DNA of 10,331 nt, from NCBI GenBank assembly GCA_900554265.1, contig USGZ01000031.1, forward strand, positions 1 to 10,331, read 5' to 3'. A program made the position numbers and the translations under genes. This document shows positions 1 to 5,961 of the stretch, piece by piece. Source of the stretch: an uncultured Porphyromonadaceae bacterium (GTDB taxonomy: Bacteria; Bacteroidota; Bacteroidia; Bacteroidales; Muribaculaceae). Positions within the stretch are counted from its first letter, which is position 1, and every line of letters begins with the position of its first letter. The notes below the pieces were generated by a model. It made no database searches and had not been told where the DNA came from. It was given only the letters and a program-made list of their open reading frames with translations.

Positions 1-201
1 AAGCTGCTTGAATCGTTGAATAGTTACTTTTTAAGAGGGTCGTGTTTTTAAACAACCTCTAAACAATAGCAACCGTGGTTTCCGCAACCGCGGTTGCTAT
101 TGTTTGCGGATAATGAAATTTTTAGGGCGTCTGAATAGAATTGCGAGTGGAAATTCATGCAGGCAGACGGAAATATCGGCTATATTTTTGTCGGGATTAA
201 A
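1..201. other. Gene-free upstream stretch
   Basis: No convincing gene lies before position 317. One frame is open from the left edge to a TAA at 49-51, giving 16 codons of low-information residues ending in RGSCF. It could be the last codons of an upstream + strand gene, but nothing in it is recognisable. The only clear structures are the inverted repeat at 61-105 and AT-rich sequence from 110 that leads to the promoter at 202-232. A lone TAnnTTTG-like match at 183-190 has no -33 partner. No RNA gene or riboswitch-like fold was recognised. Confidence 0.5.
61..105. terminator. Likely bidirectional intrinsic terminator (15-bp perfect inverted repeat)
   Basis: The arms 61-75 (AAACAATAGCAACCG) and 91-105 (CGGTTGCTATTGTTT) are perfect reverse complements around a 15-nt loop. 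The outer part of each arm is A/T-rich, so an RNA read in either direction would end its hairpin in a short U-rich run (UUGUUU). That fits a terminator for an upstream gene and possibly for a convergent one. The loop carries a second copy of GCAACCG (84-90) that repeats 69-75, so an alternative shorter pairing with the right arm is possible. The T-run is interrupted, so terminator function is inferred. Confidence 0.6.
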
Positions 202-232
202 TTTGGTTTACAATTTTTTATGAGTAATTTTG
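202..232 (+). promoter_or_regulatory. Bacteroidetes primary-sigma promoter of the mce-mmd operon
   Basis: TTTG at 202-205 (-33 element) is separated by 19 bp from TAATTTTG at 225-232, an exact match to the TAnnTTTG -7 consensus used by Bacteroidetes primary sigma factors. This predicts a start of transcription near 237-241 and a leader of about 75-80 nt before the mce ATG at 317. It also rules out the longer mce reading frame beginning at TTG 230, because that codon lies inside the -7 box. Confidence 0.85.
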
Positions 233-244
233 CAAGGGCTAAGA

Positions 245-256
245 ACGCGCTCGCGT
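245..256 (+). other. Small hairpin at the predicted 5' end of the operon mRNA
   Basis: ACGCG (245-249) and CGCGT (252-256) are perfect complements, most plausibly a 4-bp ACGC/GCGT stem with a GCTC loop. The hairpin falls within a few nucleotides of the predicted transcription start. A second weak pairing follows: AATTG at 257-261 with CAATT at 271-275. A 5'-terminal hairpin can stabilise mRNA, but the function here is inference only. Confidence 0.3.
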
Positions 257-316
257 AATTGGCCCGAAATCAATTTAATCACAACTTATTATAAGCATCA
301 TTTATTATTTCATATC

Positions 317-736
317 ATGGATATTTCACACATCGAGCATGTAGGCATCGCTGTTCCTGATCTGAAGGAAGCCATCGCCTTTTACGAAAACACTCTTGGC
401 CTTAAATGTTTTGCCATTGAAGAAGTTGAGGATCAGAAAGTTCGCACAGCCTTCTTTAAGGTAGGCCAGACCAAGATCGAACTTCTTGAAGGCACCTCCC
501 CCGAAAGCGCCATTTCAAAGTTCATCGCCAACAACGGCGGCCGCGGAGGCATCCAGCACATCGCATTCGCAATTGAAGACGGCGTGGCCAACGCTCTCGC
601 CGAAGTTGAAGGCAAAGGCTGCCGCCTCATCGACAAAGCTCCCCGCAAGGGTGCCGAAGGTCTCAACATCGCTTTCCTTCACCCGAAATCGACTTGCGGT
701 ACCCTCATCGAACTCTGCGAGGACCCCAACAAGTAA
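317..736 (+). CDS. mce: Methylmalonyl-CoA epimerase
   Basis: This 139-residue protein of the vicinal-oxygen-chelate (glyoxalase/bleomycin) fold interconverts (R)- and (S)-methylmalonyl-CoA in the cytoplasm, linking methylmalonyl-CoA mutase to the decarboxylase encoded next. Two beta-alpha-beta-beta-beta modules are visible: IEHVGIAVPDL at 6-16 with FYENTLGL, and IQHIAFAI at 79-86 with the terminal LIELCE. The predicted divalent-metal ligands are His8, Glu55 (in KIELLEG), His81 and Glu132, matching the family's His/Gln-or-Glu/His/Glu pattern. The ATG at 317 gives the normal family length and starts right before the conserved first strand. The frame is open further upstream to TTG 230, but that start overlaps the promoter. 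It is the first gene of the mmd operon, 66 bp before mmdA. The mutase itself is not in this window. The epimerase assignment is strong because of both sequence and neighbours. Confidence 0.95.
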   Translation: MDISHIEHVGIAVPDLKEAIAFYENTLGLKCFAIEEVEDQKVRTAFFKVGQTKIELLEGTSPESAISKFIANNGGRGGIQHIAFAIEDGVANALAEVEGKGCRLIDKAPRKGAEGLNIAFLHPKSTCGTLIELCEDPNK

Positions 737-743
737 GAGTGCA

Positions 744-764
744 CGGACCGGAAACGGACCGGAA
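744..764. repeat. Tandem CGGACCGGAA direct repeat between mce and mmdA
   Basis: CGGACCGGAA occurs at 744-753 and again at 755-764, separated by one A, giving an 11-bp period. It lies in the longest internal gap of the operon (737-802). No promoter element matching TTTG/TAnnTTTG is seen in this gap. The rest of the gap is A-rich and ends with an unstructured leader (TTCAAAACAA) before the mmdA ATG. The repeat could be a protein-binding site or an RNA processing element, or chance; function is unknown. Confidence 0.5.
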
Positions 765-802
765 GTAACAACAGTAAGAATCCACACTTTACTTCAAAAC
801 AA

Positions 803-2356
803 ATGAGTAACCAGCTTGAAAAAGTAAAAGAGCTTATTGCCCTTCGCGAAGAAGCCCGCTTAGGTGGCGGCGAAAAAGCCATCCAGAAACAGCATGAGAG
901 AGGCAAATACACTGCCCGCGAGCGCATCGCCCAGCTTCTCGACGAAGGCTCTTTTGAAGAAATCGACATGTTTGTCCGTCATCGTTGCTACAACTTCGGA
1001 CAGGAAAAGAAAAGCTATCTCGGCGACGGCGTTGTGACCGGCTACGGCACAATCGACGGCCGACTCGTATATGTATTCGCCCAGGACTTCACCGTGTTCG
1101 GCGGCTCTCTGAGCGAGACAATGGCCCTCAAGATCTGCAAGATCATGGACATGGCCATGAAGATGGGTGCCCCCGTCATCGGTCTCAACGACTCAGGCGG
1201 CGCACGTATCCAGGAAGGTATCAACGCCCTCGCTGGCTACGCTGAAATCTTCCAGCGCAACATCCTCGCCTCAGGCGTGATCCCCCAGATCTCAGGCATC
1301 CTCGGCCCCTGCGCCGGCGGCGCCGTATATTCGCCCGCGCTCACTGACTTCACCATCATGACCAAAGGCATCAGCTATATGTTCCTCACCGGCCCGAAGG
1401 TTGTCAAGACCGTCACCGGCGAAGACGTAAGCCAGGAAGCCCTCGGCGGTGCCACCGTACACTCTCAGAAGAGCGGCGTGGCACACTTCGCAGCCGAAGA
1501 CGGCGAAGAGACACTGCGCATCATCCGCAAGCTCTTCAGCTACATACCCCAGAACAACCTCGAGGAAGCTCCGCTGGTTGAGTGCAACGACCCCATCGAC
1601 CGCCTCGAGGACAGCCTCAACGAAATCGTTCCCGACTCGCCCAACCGCCCCTACGACATGTACGAGGTAATCGGCGCCATCGTCGACAACGGCGAATTCC
1701 TCGAAGTGCAGCGCGACTACGCCAAGAACATCATCGTCGGCTTCGCCCGCTTCAACGGCCAGAGCGTAGGTATCGTGGCCAACCAGCCCAAGTACCTCGC
1801 CGGCGTGCTCGACAGCAACGCTTCCCGCAAGGGCGCACGTTTCGTCCGCTTCTGCGACGCCTTCAACATTCCTCTGGTTACCCTCGTCGACGTTCCCGGC
1901 TTCCTGCCCGGTACCGGCCAGGAGTACAACGGCGTGATTCTCCACGGCGCAAAGCTTCTCTACGCCTTCGGCGAGGCTACCGTGCCCAAGGTTACCGTTA
2001 CCCTGCGCAAGAGCTACGGCGGCAGCCACATCGTGATGAGCTGCAAGCAGCTGCGCGGCGACATGAATTACGCATGGCCTACCGCCGAAATCGCCGTCAT
2101 GGGCGGTGCCGGCGCCGTAGAGGTACTCTATGCCAAGGAAGCCAAGGCCTCCGAGAATCCCGCACAGGTTCTCGCCGAAAAGGAAGCCGAGTACAACAAA
2201 CTCTTCTGCAACCCCTACAACGCTGCCCGCTACGGCTATATCGACGATGTAATCGAACCGCGCAACACCCGTTTCCGCATCATCCGCGCCCTGCAGCAGC
2301 TCGCTACCAAGAAGGTTGTCAACCCCGCCAAGAAGCACGGCAACATTCCTCTGTAA
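803..2356 (+). CDS. mmdA: Methylmalonyl-CoA decarboxylase, carboxyltransferase (alpha) subunit
   Basis: This 517-residue biotin-dependent carboxyltransferase of the PCC-beta/MmdA family moves the carboxyl group of (S)-methylmalonyl-CoA to the biotin carrier, releasing propionyl-CoA. It has two crotonase-like domains. The N-domain shows SGGARIQEG (131-139) and the oxyanion-hole glycine loop [13 protein letters not shown] (168-180). The C-domain shows [13 protein letters not shown] (362-374) and the second oxyanion loop [10 protein letters not shown] (434-443). Length is normal for the family. The sequence alone cannot separate a decarboxylase subunit from propionyl-CoA carboxylase beta. The following OadG-like, biotin and OadB-like genes, and the absence of a biotin carboxylase gene, favour the sodium-pumping decarboxylase of the succinate-propionate pathway. 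The ATG at 803 follows an A-rich leader and precedes the typical N-terminal helix ([20 protein letters not shown]). It ends 4 bp before the next gene. Confidence 0.95.
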   Translation: MSNQLEKVKELIALREEARLGGGEKAIQKQHERGKYTARERIAQLLDEGSFEEIDMFVRHRCYNFGQEKKSYLGDGVVTGYGTIDGRLVYVFAQDFTVFGGSLSETMALKICKIMDMAMKMGAPVIGLNDSGGARIQEGINALAGYAEIFQRNILASGVIPQISGILGPCAGGAVYSPALTDFTIMTKGISYMFLTGPKVVKTVTGEDVSQEALGGATVHSQKSGVAHFAAEDGEETLRIIRKLFSYIPQNNLEEAPLVECNDPIDRLEDSLNEIVPDSPNRPYDMYEVIGAIVDNGEFLEVQRDYAKNIIVGFARFNGQSVGIVANQPKYLAGVLDSNASRKGARFVRFCDAFNIPLVTLVDVPGFLPGTGQEYNGVILHGAKLLYAFGEATVPKVTVTLRKSYGGSHIVMSCKQLRGDMNYAWPTAEIAVMGGAGAVEVLYAKEAKASENPAQVLAEKEAEYNKLFCNPYNAARYGYIDDVIEPRNTRFRIIRALQQLATKKVVNPAKKHGNIPL

Positions 2357-2360
2357 CGCC

Positions 2361-3269
2361 ATGAACAAATATCTGTCCATCGCCTTGACAGCCGCCGCCA
2401 TACTCTGCGCGCCTCTCGCGAACGCGCAGAGCCGCGAGGCTCTCAAGATCAACGAGGTGATGGTTGAAAACACGTCCAGCGTCGTCGACGAGTACGGCGA
2501 GCACCACGCCTGGATAGAGCTTTTCAACAGCAACTTCGCCCCCCTGGAGATTTCCGCGATTTACCTGTCCAACGACAAGGACAATCCGACGATGTACCCC
2601 GTGCCCCTCGGCGACGTACGCACCAAGCTCGCCAAGCGCCAGCACGTCCTCTTCTATGCCGACGGCCAGCCCAACAAAGGTACCTTCCACACCAACTTCG
2701 TCCTTCTTCCCGGACAGGACAACTGGGTCGGGGTGTTCGACGCCAACGGCTCTCTTATCGACGAGGTCATCATCCCGAACGTCCTTCTGCCGGACTATTC
2801 CTATGCCCGCAGTGAGGACGGCGCCGGAACATGGGCCGTACGCACAGGCGGCGCCGAGGACTACATAACTCCCGGTGGCGCCAACATCATCCGCGACGTC
2901 AACCATAAGATCACCATGTTCGCGAACATGGACGAGAACGGCTTCGGCATGACGCTTATGGCCATGGGCATCGTCTTCACGGCTCTGCTCGTCCTCTGCC
3001 TGTGCTTCTACGGCATCGGACGCATCAACGCCGCCGTAGCCCGCCTCAACAAAGCCCGCGCCACCGGCACTTCCGTAGCCGACGAGGCCTCCGTCGAGCA
3101 TGACTCCGGCGAGGAAATCGCCGCCATCGTCATGGCACTCCACGAGCACTTCAACGCCCACGATACCGAAAGCGCAGTGCTGACCATCAACAAGGTGAAA
3201 CGCGCCTACAGCCCCTGGAGCTCCAAAATCTACGGTCTCCGCGTAGTCCCCGAACACCACGCTCATTAA
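2361..3269 (+). CDS. Lamin-tail domain plus OadG-like membrane subunit of the decarboxylase
   Basis: This 302-residue protein appears to be the small anchoring subunit (OadG/MmdD role) of the membrane decarboxylase, enlarged by an extracytoplasmic domain. Residues 1-22 form a signal peptide with a likely ANA cleavage site. Residues about 26-173 resemble a lamin-tail (LTD) beta-sandwich: LKINEVMVEN, the AWIELFNSN core, LSNDKDNP, and the YITPGGAN end. A transmembrane helix runs at about 197-220. The Ala/Lys-rich stretch after it and the C-terminal segment (EEIAAIVMAL to SPWSSKIYGLR, about 251-294) resemble OadG C-terminal regions that contact the cytoplasmic subunits. Predicted topology is therefore LTD in the periplasm, C-terminus in the cytoplasm. 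The ATG at 2361 is chosen because it begins the signal peptide; the frame extends to TTG 2316, but that would overlap mmdA and spoil the signal. The LTD role is unknown. Subunit assignment rests on the TM/C-terminus and the operon position. Confidence 0.85.
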   Translation: MNKYLSIALTAAAILCAPLANAQSREALKINEVMVENTSSVVDEYGEHHAWIELFNSNFAPLEISAIYLSNDKDNPTMYPVPLGDVRTKLAKRQHVLFYADGQPNKGTFHTNFVLLPGQDNWVGVFDANGSLIDEVIIPNVLLPDYSYARSEDGAGTWAVRTGGAEDYITPGGANIIRDVNHKITMFANMDENGFGMTLMAMGIVFTALLVLCLCFYGIGRINAAVARLNKARATGTSVADEASVEHDSGEEIAAIVMALHEHFNAHDTESAVLTINKVKRAYSPWSSKIYGLRVVPEHHAH

Positions 3270-3293
3270 AACATTTTACACCGAATCTTCAAA

Positions 3294-3731
3294 ATGAAAG
3301 AATACAAGTATAAAATCAATGGCAATACCTACAAGGTAGCCATTGGCGACGTCGAGGACAATATCGCCCAGGTGGAAGTCAACGGCGTACCTTACAAGGT
3401 AGAGCTCGACGCTCCCAAGGCCGCACCCGTGAAGGTGGCCGCTCCCAAACCCTCCGCCGCTCCCCGCACCGCTACCGGCGAGAAGGTTATCGCAAAGCCC
3501 CAGCCCGCAGCCGCCGGCGGCAGCCCCGTCGTGGCTCCGCTGCCCGGCACTGTGCTCTCCGTTCAGGTCAAGGTCGGCGACGCTGTCAAGGCTGCCGATA
3601 CGGTTGTCCTCCTCGAGGCTATGAAGATGGAGAACGCCATCAAGGCCGGACGCGACGGCCGCGTGGCTTCCATCTCCGTCAACAACGGCGACGCCGTTCT
3701 CGAAGGTGCCGTTCTGCTCACAATCGAATAA
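3294..3731 (+). CDS. mmdC: Biotin carboxyl carrier subunit of the decarboxylase
   Basis: This 145-residue carrier shuttles CO2 on biotin from the carboxyltransferase MmdA to the membrane subunit MmdB, which decarboxylates it. Residues 1-40 form a small beta-rich head (YKYKINGNTYKVAIGDVED, VEVNGVPYKVEL) typical of biotin/lipoyl carrier subunits in these pumps. An Ala/Pro/Lys-rich flexible linker spans about 41-78. The biotinyl domain occupies about 79-145, with the canonical EAMKMEN motif at 108-114. Lys111 is the predicted biotin attachment site, 34 residues from the C-terminus, as is usual. Translation starts at ATG 3294 after a 24-bp A/T-rich gap. Biotinylation requires BirA, which is not in the window. 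Position between the OadG-like and OadB-like genes makes the assignment secure. Confidence 0.95.
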   Translation: MKEYKYKINGNTYKVAIGDVEDNIAQVEVNGVPYKVELDAPKAAPVKVAAPKPSAAPRTATGEKVIAKPQPAAAGGSPVVAPLPGTVLSVQVKVGDAVKAADTVVLLEAMKMENAIKAGRDGRVASISVNNGDAVLEGAVLLTIE

Positions 3732-3762
3732 TCTCCGGTTCAATTCTTAATATTCAGTTACC

Positions 3763-4926
3763 ATGGAATTGACTTTCGGTGAATTTCTTCTGAACAACCT
3801 CAAGGAGTTCTGGAGCCTCACGGGCTTTGCAAACGCTCAGGCTGGCAATTTCGCCATGCTGCTCGTGGGCCTGTTCTTCATCTGGCTGGCAATCAAGAAG
3901 AACTTTGAGCCAATGCTGCTGGTGCCCATCGGCTTCGGCATGCTCATCGGCAACATTCCCTTCAACCCCGACGCCGGCCTCGAAATCGGCATCTACGAGC
4001 AGGGCTCGGTGCTCAATATCCTCTACAACGGTGTGAGCGCAGGCTGGTATCCTCCCCTGATCTTCCTCGGCATCGGCGCCATGACGGACTTCTCCGCCCT
4101 GATCGCCAACCCGAAGCTTATGCTCATCGGCGCCGCCGCCCAGTTCGGCATCTTCGGCGCCTACATGGTGGCCCTTCTGCTCGGCTTTACCCCCGACCAG
4201 GCCGGCGCAATCGCCATCATCGGCGGTGCCGACGGTCCTACGGCCATCTTCCTTTCGTCCAAGCTCGCCCCGAACCTGATGGGCGCCATCGCCGTTTCGG
4301 CTTACTCCTACATGGCCCTTGTGCCTGTAATCCAGCCGCCGCTGATGCGCCTGCTGACCACAAAGAAAGAGCGCGTTATCAAGATGAAGCCCGCGCGCGC
4401 CGTCTCGCAGAACGAGAAGATCATCTTCCCGATCGTCGGTCTGATCCTCACCTGCTTTGTGGTGCCTTCGGGCCTGCCGCTGTTGGGTATGCTCTTCTTC
4501 GGCAACCTGCTGCGTGAGTGCGGCGTAACCTCCCGCCTGGCCAAGACGGCCTCCAACGCCCTGACGGATATCGTCACCATTCTGCTGGGCATGACCGTCG
4601 GCGCCTCGACCCAGGCTTCGCAGTTCCTCACCCCCCAGACCCTGTTCATCTTCTTCCTGGGCTTCATGGCCTTCGTCATCGCTTCGTCGAGCGGCGTGCT
4701 CTTCGTGAAGCTCTTCAACCTCGTTCTCCCGAAGAACAAGAAGATCAATCCTCTCATCGGCAATGCCGGCGTATCTGCCGTGCCCATGAGCGCGCGAATC
4801 TCCAACAACCTCGGCCTCGAGTACGACCCGTCCAACTACCTGCTCATGCATGCCATGGGCCCGAACGTAGCCGGCGTTATCGGCTCTGCCGTGGCTGCCG
4901 GTGTCCTGCTGGGCTTCCTGGCCTGA
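3763..4926 (+). CDS. mmdB: Sodium-pumping decarboxylase membrane (beta) subunit
   Basis: This 387-residue polytopic inner-membrane protein of the OadB/MmdB/GcdB family decarboxylates carboxybiotin and couples this to Na+ export. Multiple hydrophobic helices are visible, starting with [15 protein letters not shown] (30-44) and [13 protein letters not shown]. The hallmark [17 protein letters not shown] begins at 154; Asp157 corresponds to the essential sodium/proton-coupling Asp203 of Klebsiella OadB. The second signature, [15 protein letters not shown], lies at 333-347 near the conserved C-terminal end. Length is close to that of family members. The ATG at 3763 is the first after a 31-bp gap and gives a short amphipathic N-terminus. 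It is the last gene of the operon; a strong terminator follows 22 bp downstream. Substrate (methylmalonyl-CoA rather than oxaloacetate or glutaconyl-CoA) is inferred from mce and mmdA. Confidence 0.95.
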   Translation: MELTFGEFLLNNLKEFWSLTGFANAQAGNFAMLLVGLFFIWLAIKKNFEPMLLVPIGFGMLIGNIPFNPDAGLEIGIYEQGSVLNILYNGVSAGWYPPLIFLGIGAMTDFSALIANPKLMLIGAAAQFGIFGAYMVALLLGFTPDQAGAIAIIGGADGPTAIFLSSKLAPNLMGAIAVSAYSYMALVPVIQPPLMRLLTTKKERVIKMKPARAVSQNEKIIFPIVGLILTCFVVPSGLPLLGMLFFGNLLRECGVTSRLAKTASNALTDIVTILLGMTVGASTQASQFLTPQTLFIFFLGFMAFVIASSSGVLFVKLFNLVLPKNKKINPLIGNAGVSAVPMSARISNNLGLEYDPSNYLLMHAMGPNVAGVIGSAVAAGVLLGFLA

Positions 4927-4948
4927 TAGAGCGACAGATACCCTCTCG

Positions 4949-4992
4949 GCGGGACCGCACCCCATTTCTCCGGGGCCGCGGTCCCGCTTTTT
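4949..4992 (+). terminator. Rho-independent terminator of the mce-mmd operon
   Basis: A perfect 10-bp stem, GCGGGACCGC (4949-4958) with GCGGTCCCGC (4978-4987), is extended inside by CCCC (4960-4963) pairing with GGGG (4972-4975). The loop is about 8 nt, and the stem is followed directly by TTTTT at 4988-4992. It lies 22 bp after the mmdB stop and clearly separates the decarboxylase operon from the parAB unit. Confidence 0.92.
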
Positions 4993-5072
4993 ATGCGAAA
5001 TTCCGGATTTTTGCCCTCAATGGATTGATTTTTAGCGGAGTAGGGCGTTTTATCTACAATAGGCGTTATTTT

Positions 5073-5109
5073 CGTGGAACATTTTTTGATGTTTCACGGA
5101 TTTTTCCGT
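5073..5109. promoter_or_regulatory. Overlapping dyads on the parAB promoter, including outward-facing parS-like half sites
   Basis: CGTGGAACAT (5073-5082) and ATGTTTCACG (5089-5098) form a 10-bp inverted repeat with one mismatch. Its 6-bp spacer contains the -33 TTTG. Each arm carries an 8-bp half of the classical parS sequence (TGTTTCAC, and GTGGAACA, a common variant half), but the halves point outward rather than joining as TGTTTCAC-GTGAAACA. A second perfect dyad, ACGGA (5096-5100) and TCCGT (5105-5109), bridges to the -7 box. The placement suggests an operator, possibly for ParB or ParA autoregulation. Binding is not demonstrated, and half sites can occur by chance. Confidence 0.45.
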
Positions 5110-5115
5110 ACTTTG
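5085..5115 (+). promoter_or_regulatory. Bacteroidetes-type promoter of the parAB unit
   Basis: TTTG at 5085-5088 is followed after 20 bp by TACTTTG at 5109-5115, one base short of the full TAnnTTTG consensus and followed by CA. It predicts a start near 5120-5123, a leader of only about 20 nt, and expression of parA, parB, the DUF5683 gene and the transglycosylase from one message. It is the best promoter match between the mmdB terminator and parA. Confidence 0.7.
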
Positions 5116-5142
5116 CACCTATAAATCCACCTCATTTCCAAT

Positions 5143-5934
5143 ATGGGCAAAATCATCGCTATAGCAAACCAGAAGGGCGGCGTGGGCAAGACCACGACCA
5201 CCATCAACCTCGCCGCTTCCCTGGCAGCCGAGGGCAAGAAAGTGCTGATTATCGATGCCGACCCGCAGGCCAACGCCACTTCCGGCTACGGTATCGACCC
5301 ACGTTCGATGTCTTCCTCAATCTACGAATGCCTTGTCGACGACTATCCCCTGGCCGGTTCCGAAGTACCTACGTGTATGGACGGCCTCTTTCTCGTCGGC
5401 TCACGTATCGACCTTGCCGGCGCCGAGATAGAGCTTATCAACAAGGATAAGCGCGAGCGCGTGCTCAGCCGCCTGCTCGAACCCGTACGCGACCAGTACG
5501 ACTATATCATCATCGACTGCTCTCCTTCGCTGGGCCTCATTACTGTCAACGCCCTCACAGCCGCCGATTCCGTCATAATTCCCGTCCAGGCCGAATACTT
5601 CGCCCTCGAGGGCATAAGCAAGCTCCTCAACACGATCAGAATCATCAAGAGCCGCCTTAATCCCTCCCTCGAAATCGAGGGCTTCCTTCTCACTATGTAC
5701 GACGCACGCCTGCGCCTGGCCAACCAGATCTACGAGGAGCTCAAGGGCCATTTCGGCGACATGGTCTTCAACACCGTCATTCCCCGCAACATCCGCCTGA
5801 GCGAGGCTCCCAGCCACGGCATCCCGGCGCTTCTCTACGATGCCGAAAGCCGAGGCGCCACCAGCCACATTCTCCTGGCAAAGGAACTGATCGCAAAGCA
5901 CTCGCGCCGCGCCCGCAAGGCGCCGCGCCAATAA
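5143..5934 (+). CDS. parA: Chromosome-partitioning ATPase ParA (Soj-like)
   Basis: This 263-residue cytoplasmic ATPase forms nucleoid-bound ATP dimers that move ParB-parS complexes during origin segregation. The deviant Walker A box KGGVGKTTT lies at 11-19 with signature Lys11 and catalytic Lys16. The A' motif [11 protein letters not shown] is at 36-46 and Walker [11 protein letters not shown] is at 122-131. There is no N-terminal helix-turn-helix, so this is the short chromosomal Soj type rather than a plasmid type Ia ParA that represses its own promoter through an N-terminal domain. The C-terminus is basic ([11 protein letters not shown]), consistent with non-specific DNA contact. The ATG at 5143 follows the predicted start of transcription by about 20 nt and begins at the conserved [13 protein letters not shown]. 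parB follows 27 bp downstream. Confidence 0.97.
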   Translation: MGKIIAIANQKGGVGKTTTTINLAASLAAEGKKVLIIDADPQANATSGYGIDPRSMSSSIYECLVDDYPLAGSEVPTCMDGLFLVGSRIDLAGAEIELINKDKRERVLSRLLEPVRDQYDYIIIDCSPSLGLITVNALTAADSVIIPVQAEYFALEGISKLLNTIRIIKSRLNPSLEIEGFLLTMYDARLRLANQIYEELKGHFGDMVFNTVIPRNIRLSEAPSHGIPALLYDAESRGATSHILLAKELIAKHSRRARKAPRQ

Positions 5935-5961
5935 ATCTCCCCCTTTCCGTTCATCAGCATT

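Noticed and set aside
183-190. TATTTTTG as an alternative -7 promoter element
   Set aside because: No TTTG lies at a suitable distance upstream, whereas the 202-232 pair is complete with 19-bp spacing.
230-316. Upstream extension of mce from TTG 230 (29 extra residues)
   Set aside because: The TTG lies inside the -7 element of the promoter, the extra residues are not epimerase-like, and ATG 317 gives the normal family length.
2316-2360. Upstream extension of the OadG-like gene from TTG 2316
   Set aside because: It would overlap mmdA coding sequence and bury the obvious signal peptide that begins at ATG 2361.
1292-2533. 413-residue open frame on the - strand
   Set aside because: It is antisense to mmdA and the start of the next gene, has Ala/Val/Gly-rich composition typical of a codon-bias shadow, and matches no family I recognise.
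3195-3201. GTGAAAC resembling a parS half site
   Set aside because: It is a single half site inside coding sequence without a partner arm; expected by chance in 10 kb.
3754-4965. 403-residue open frame on the - strand
   Set aside because: It mirrors mmdB almost exactly and is rich in Gly, Glu, His and Arg, as expected from reading hydrophobic codons in reverse; its start region even lies in the terminator.
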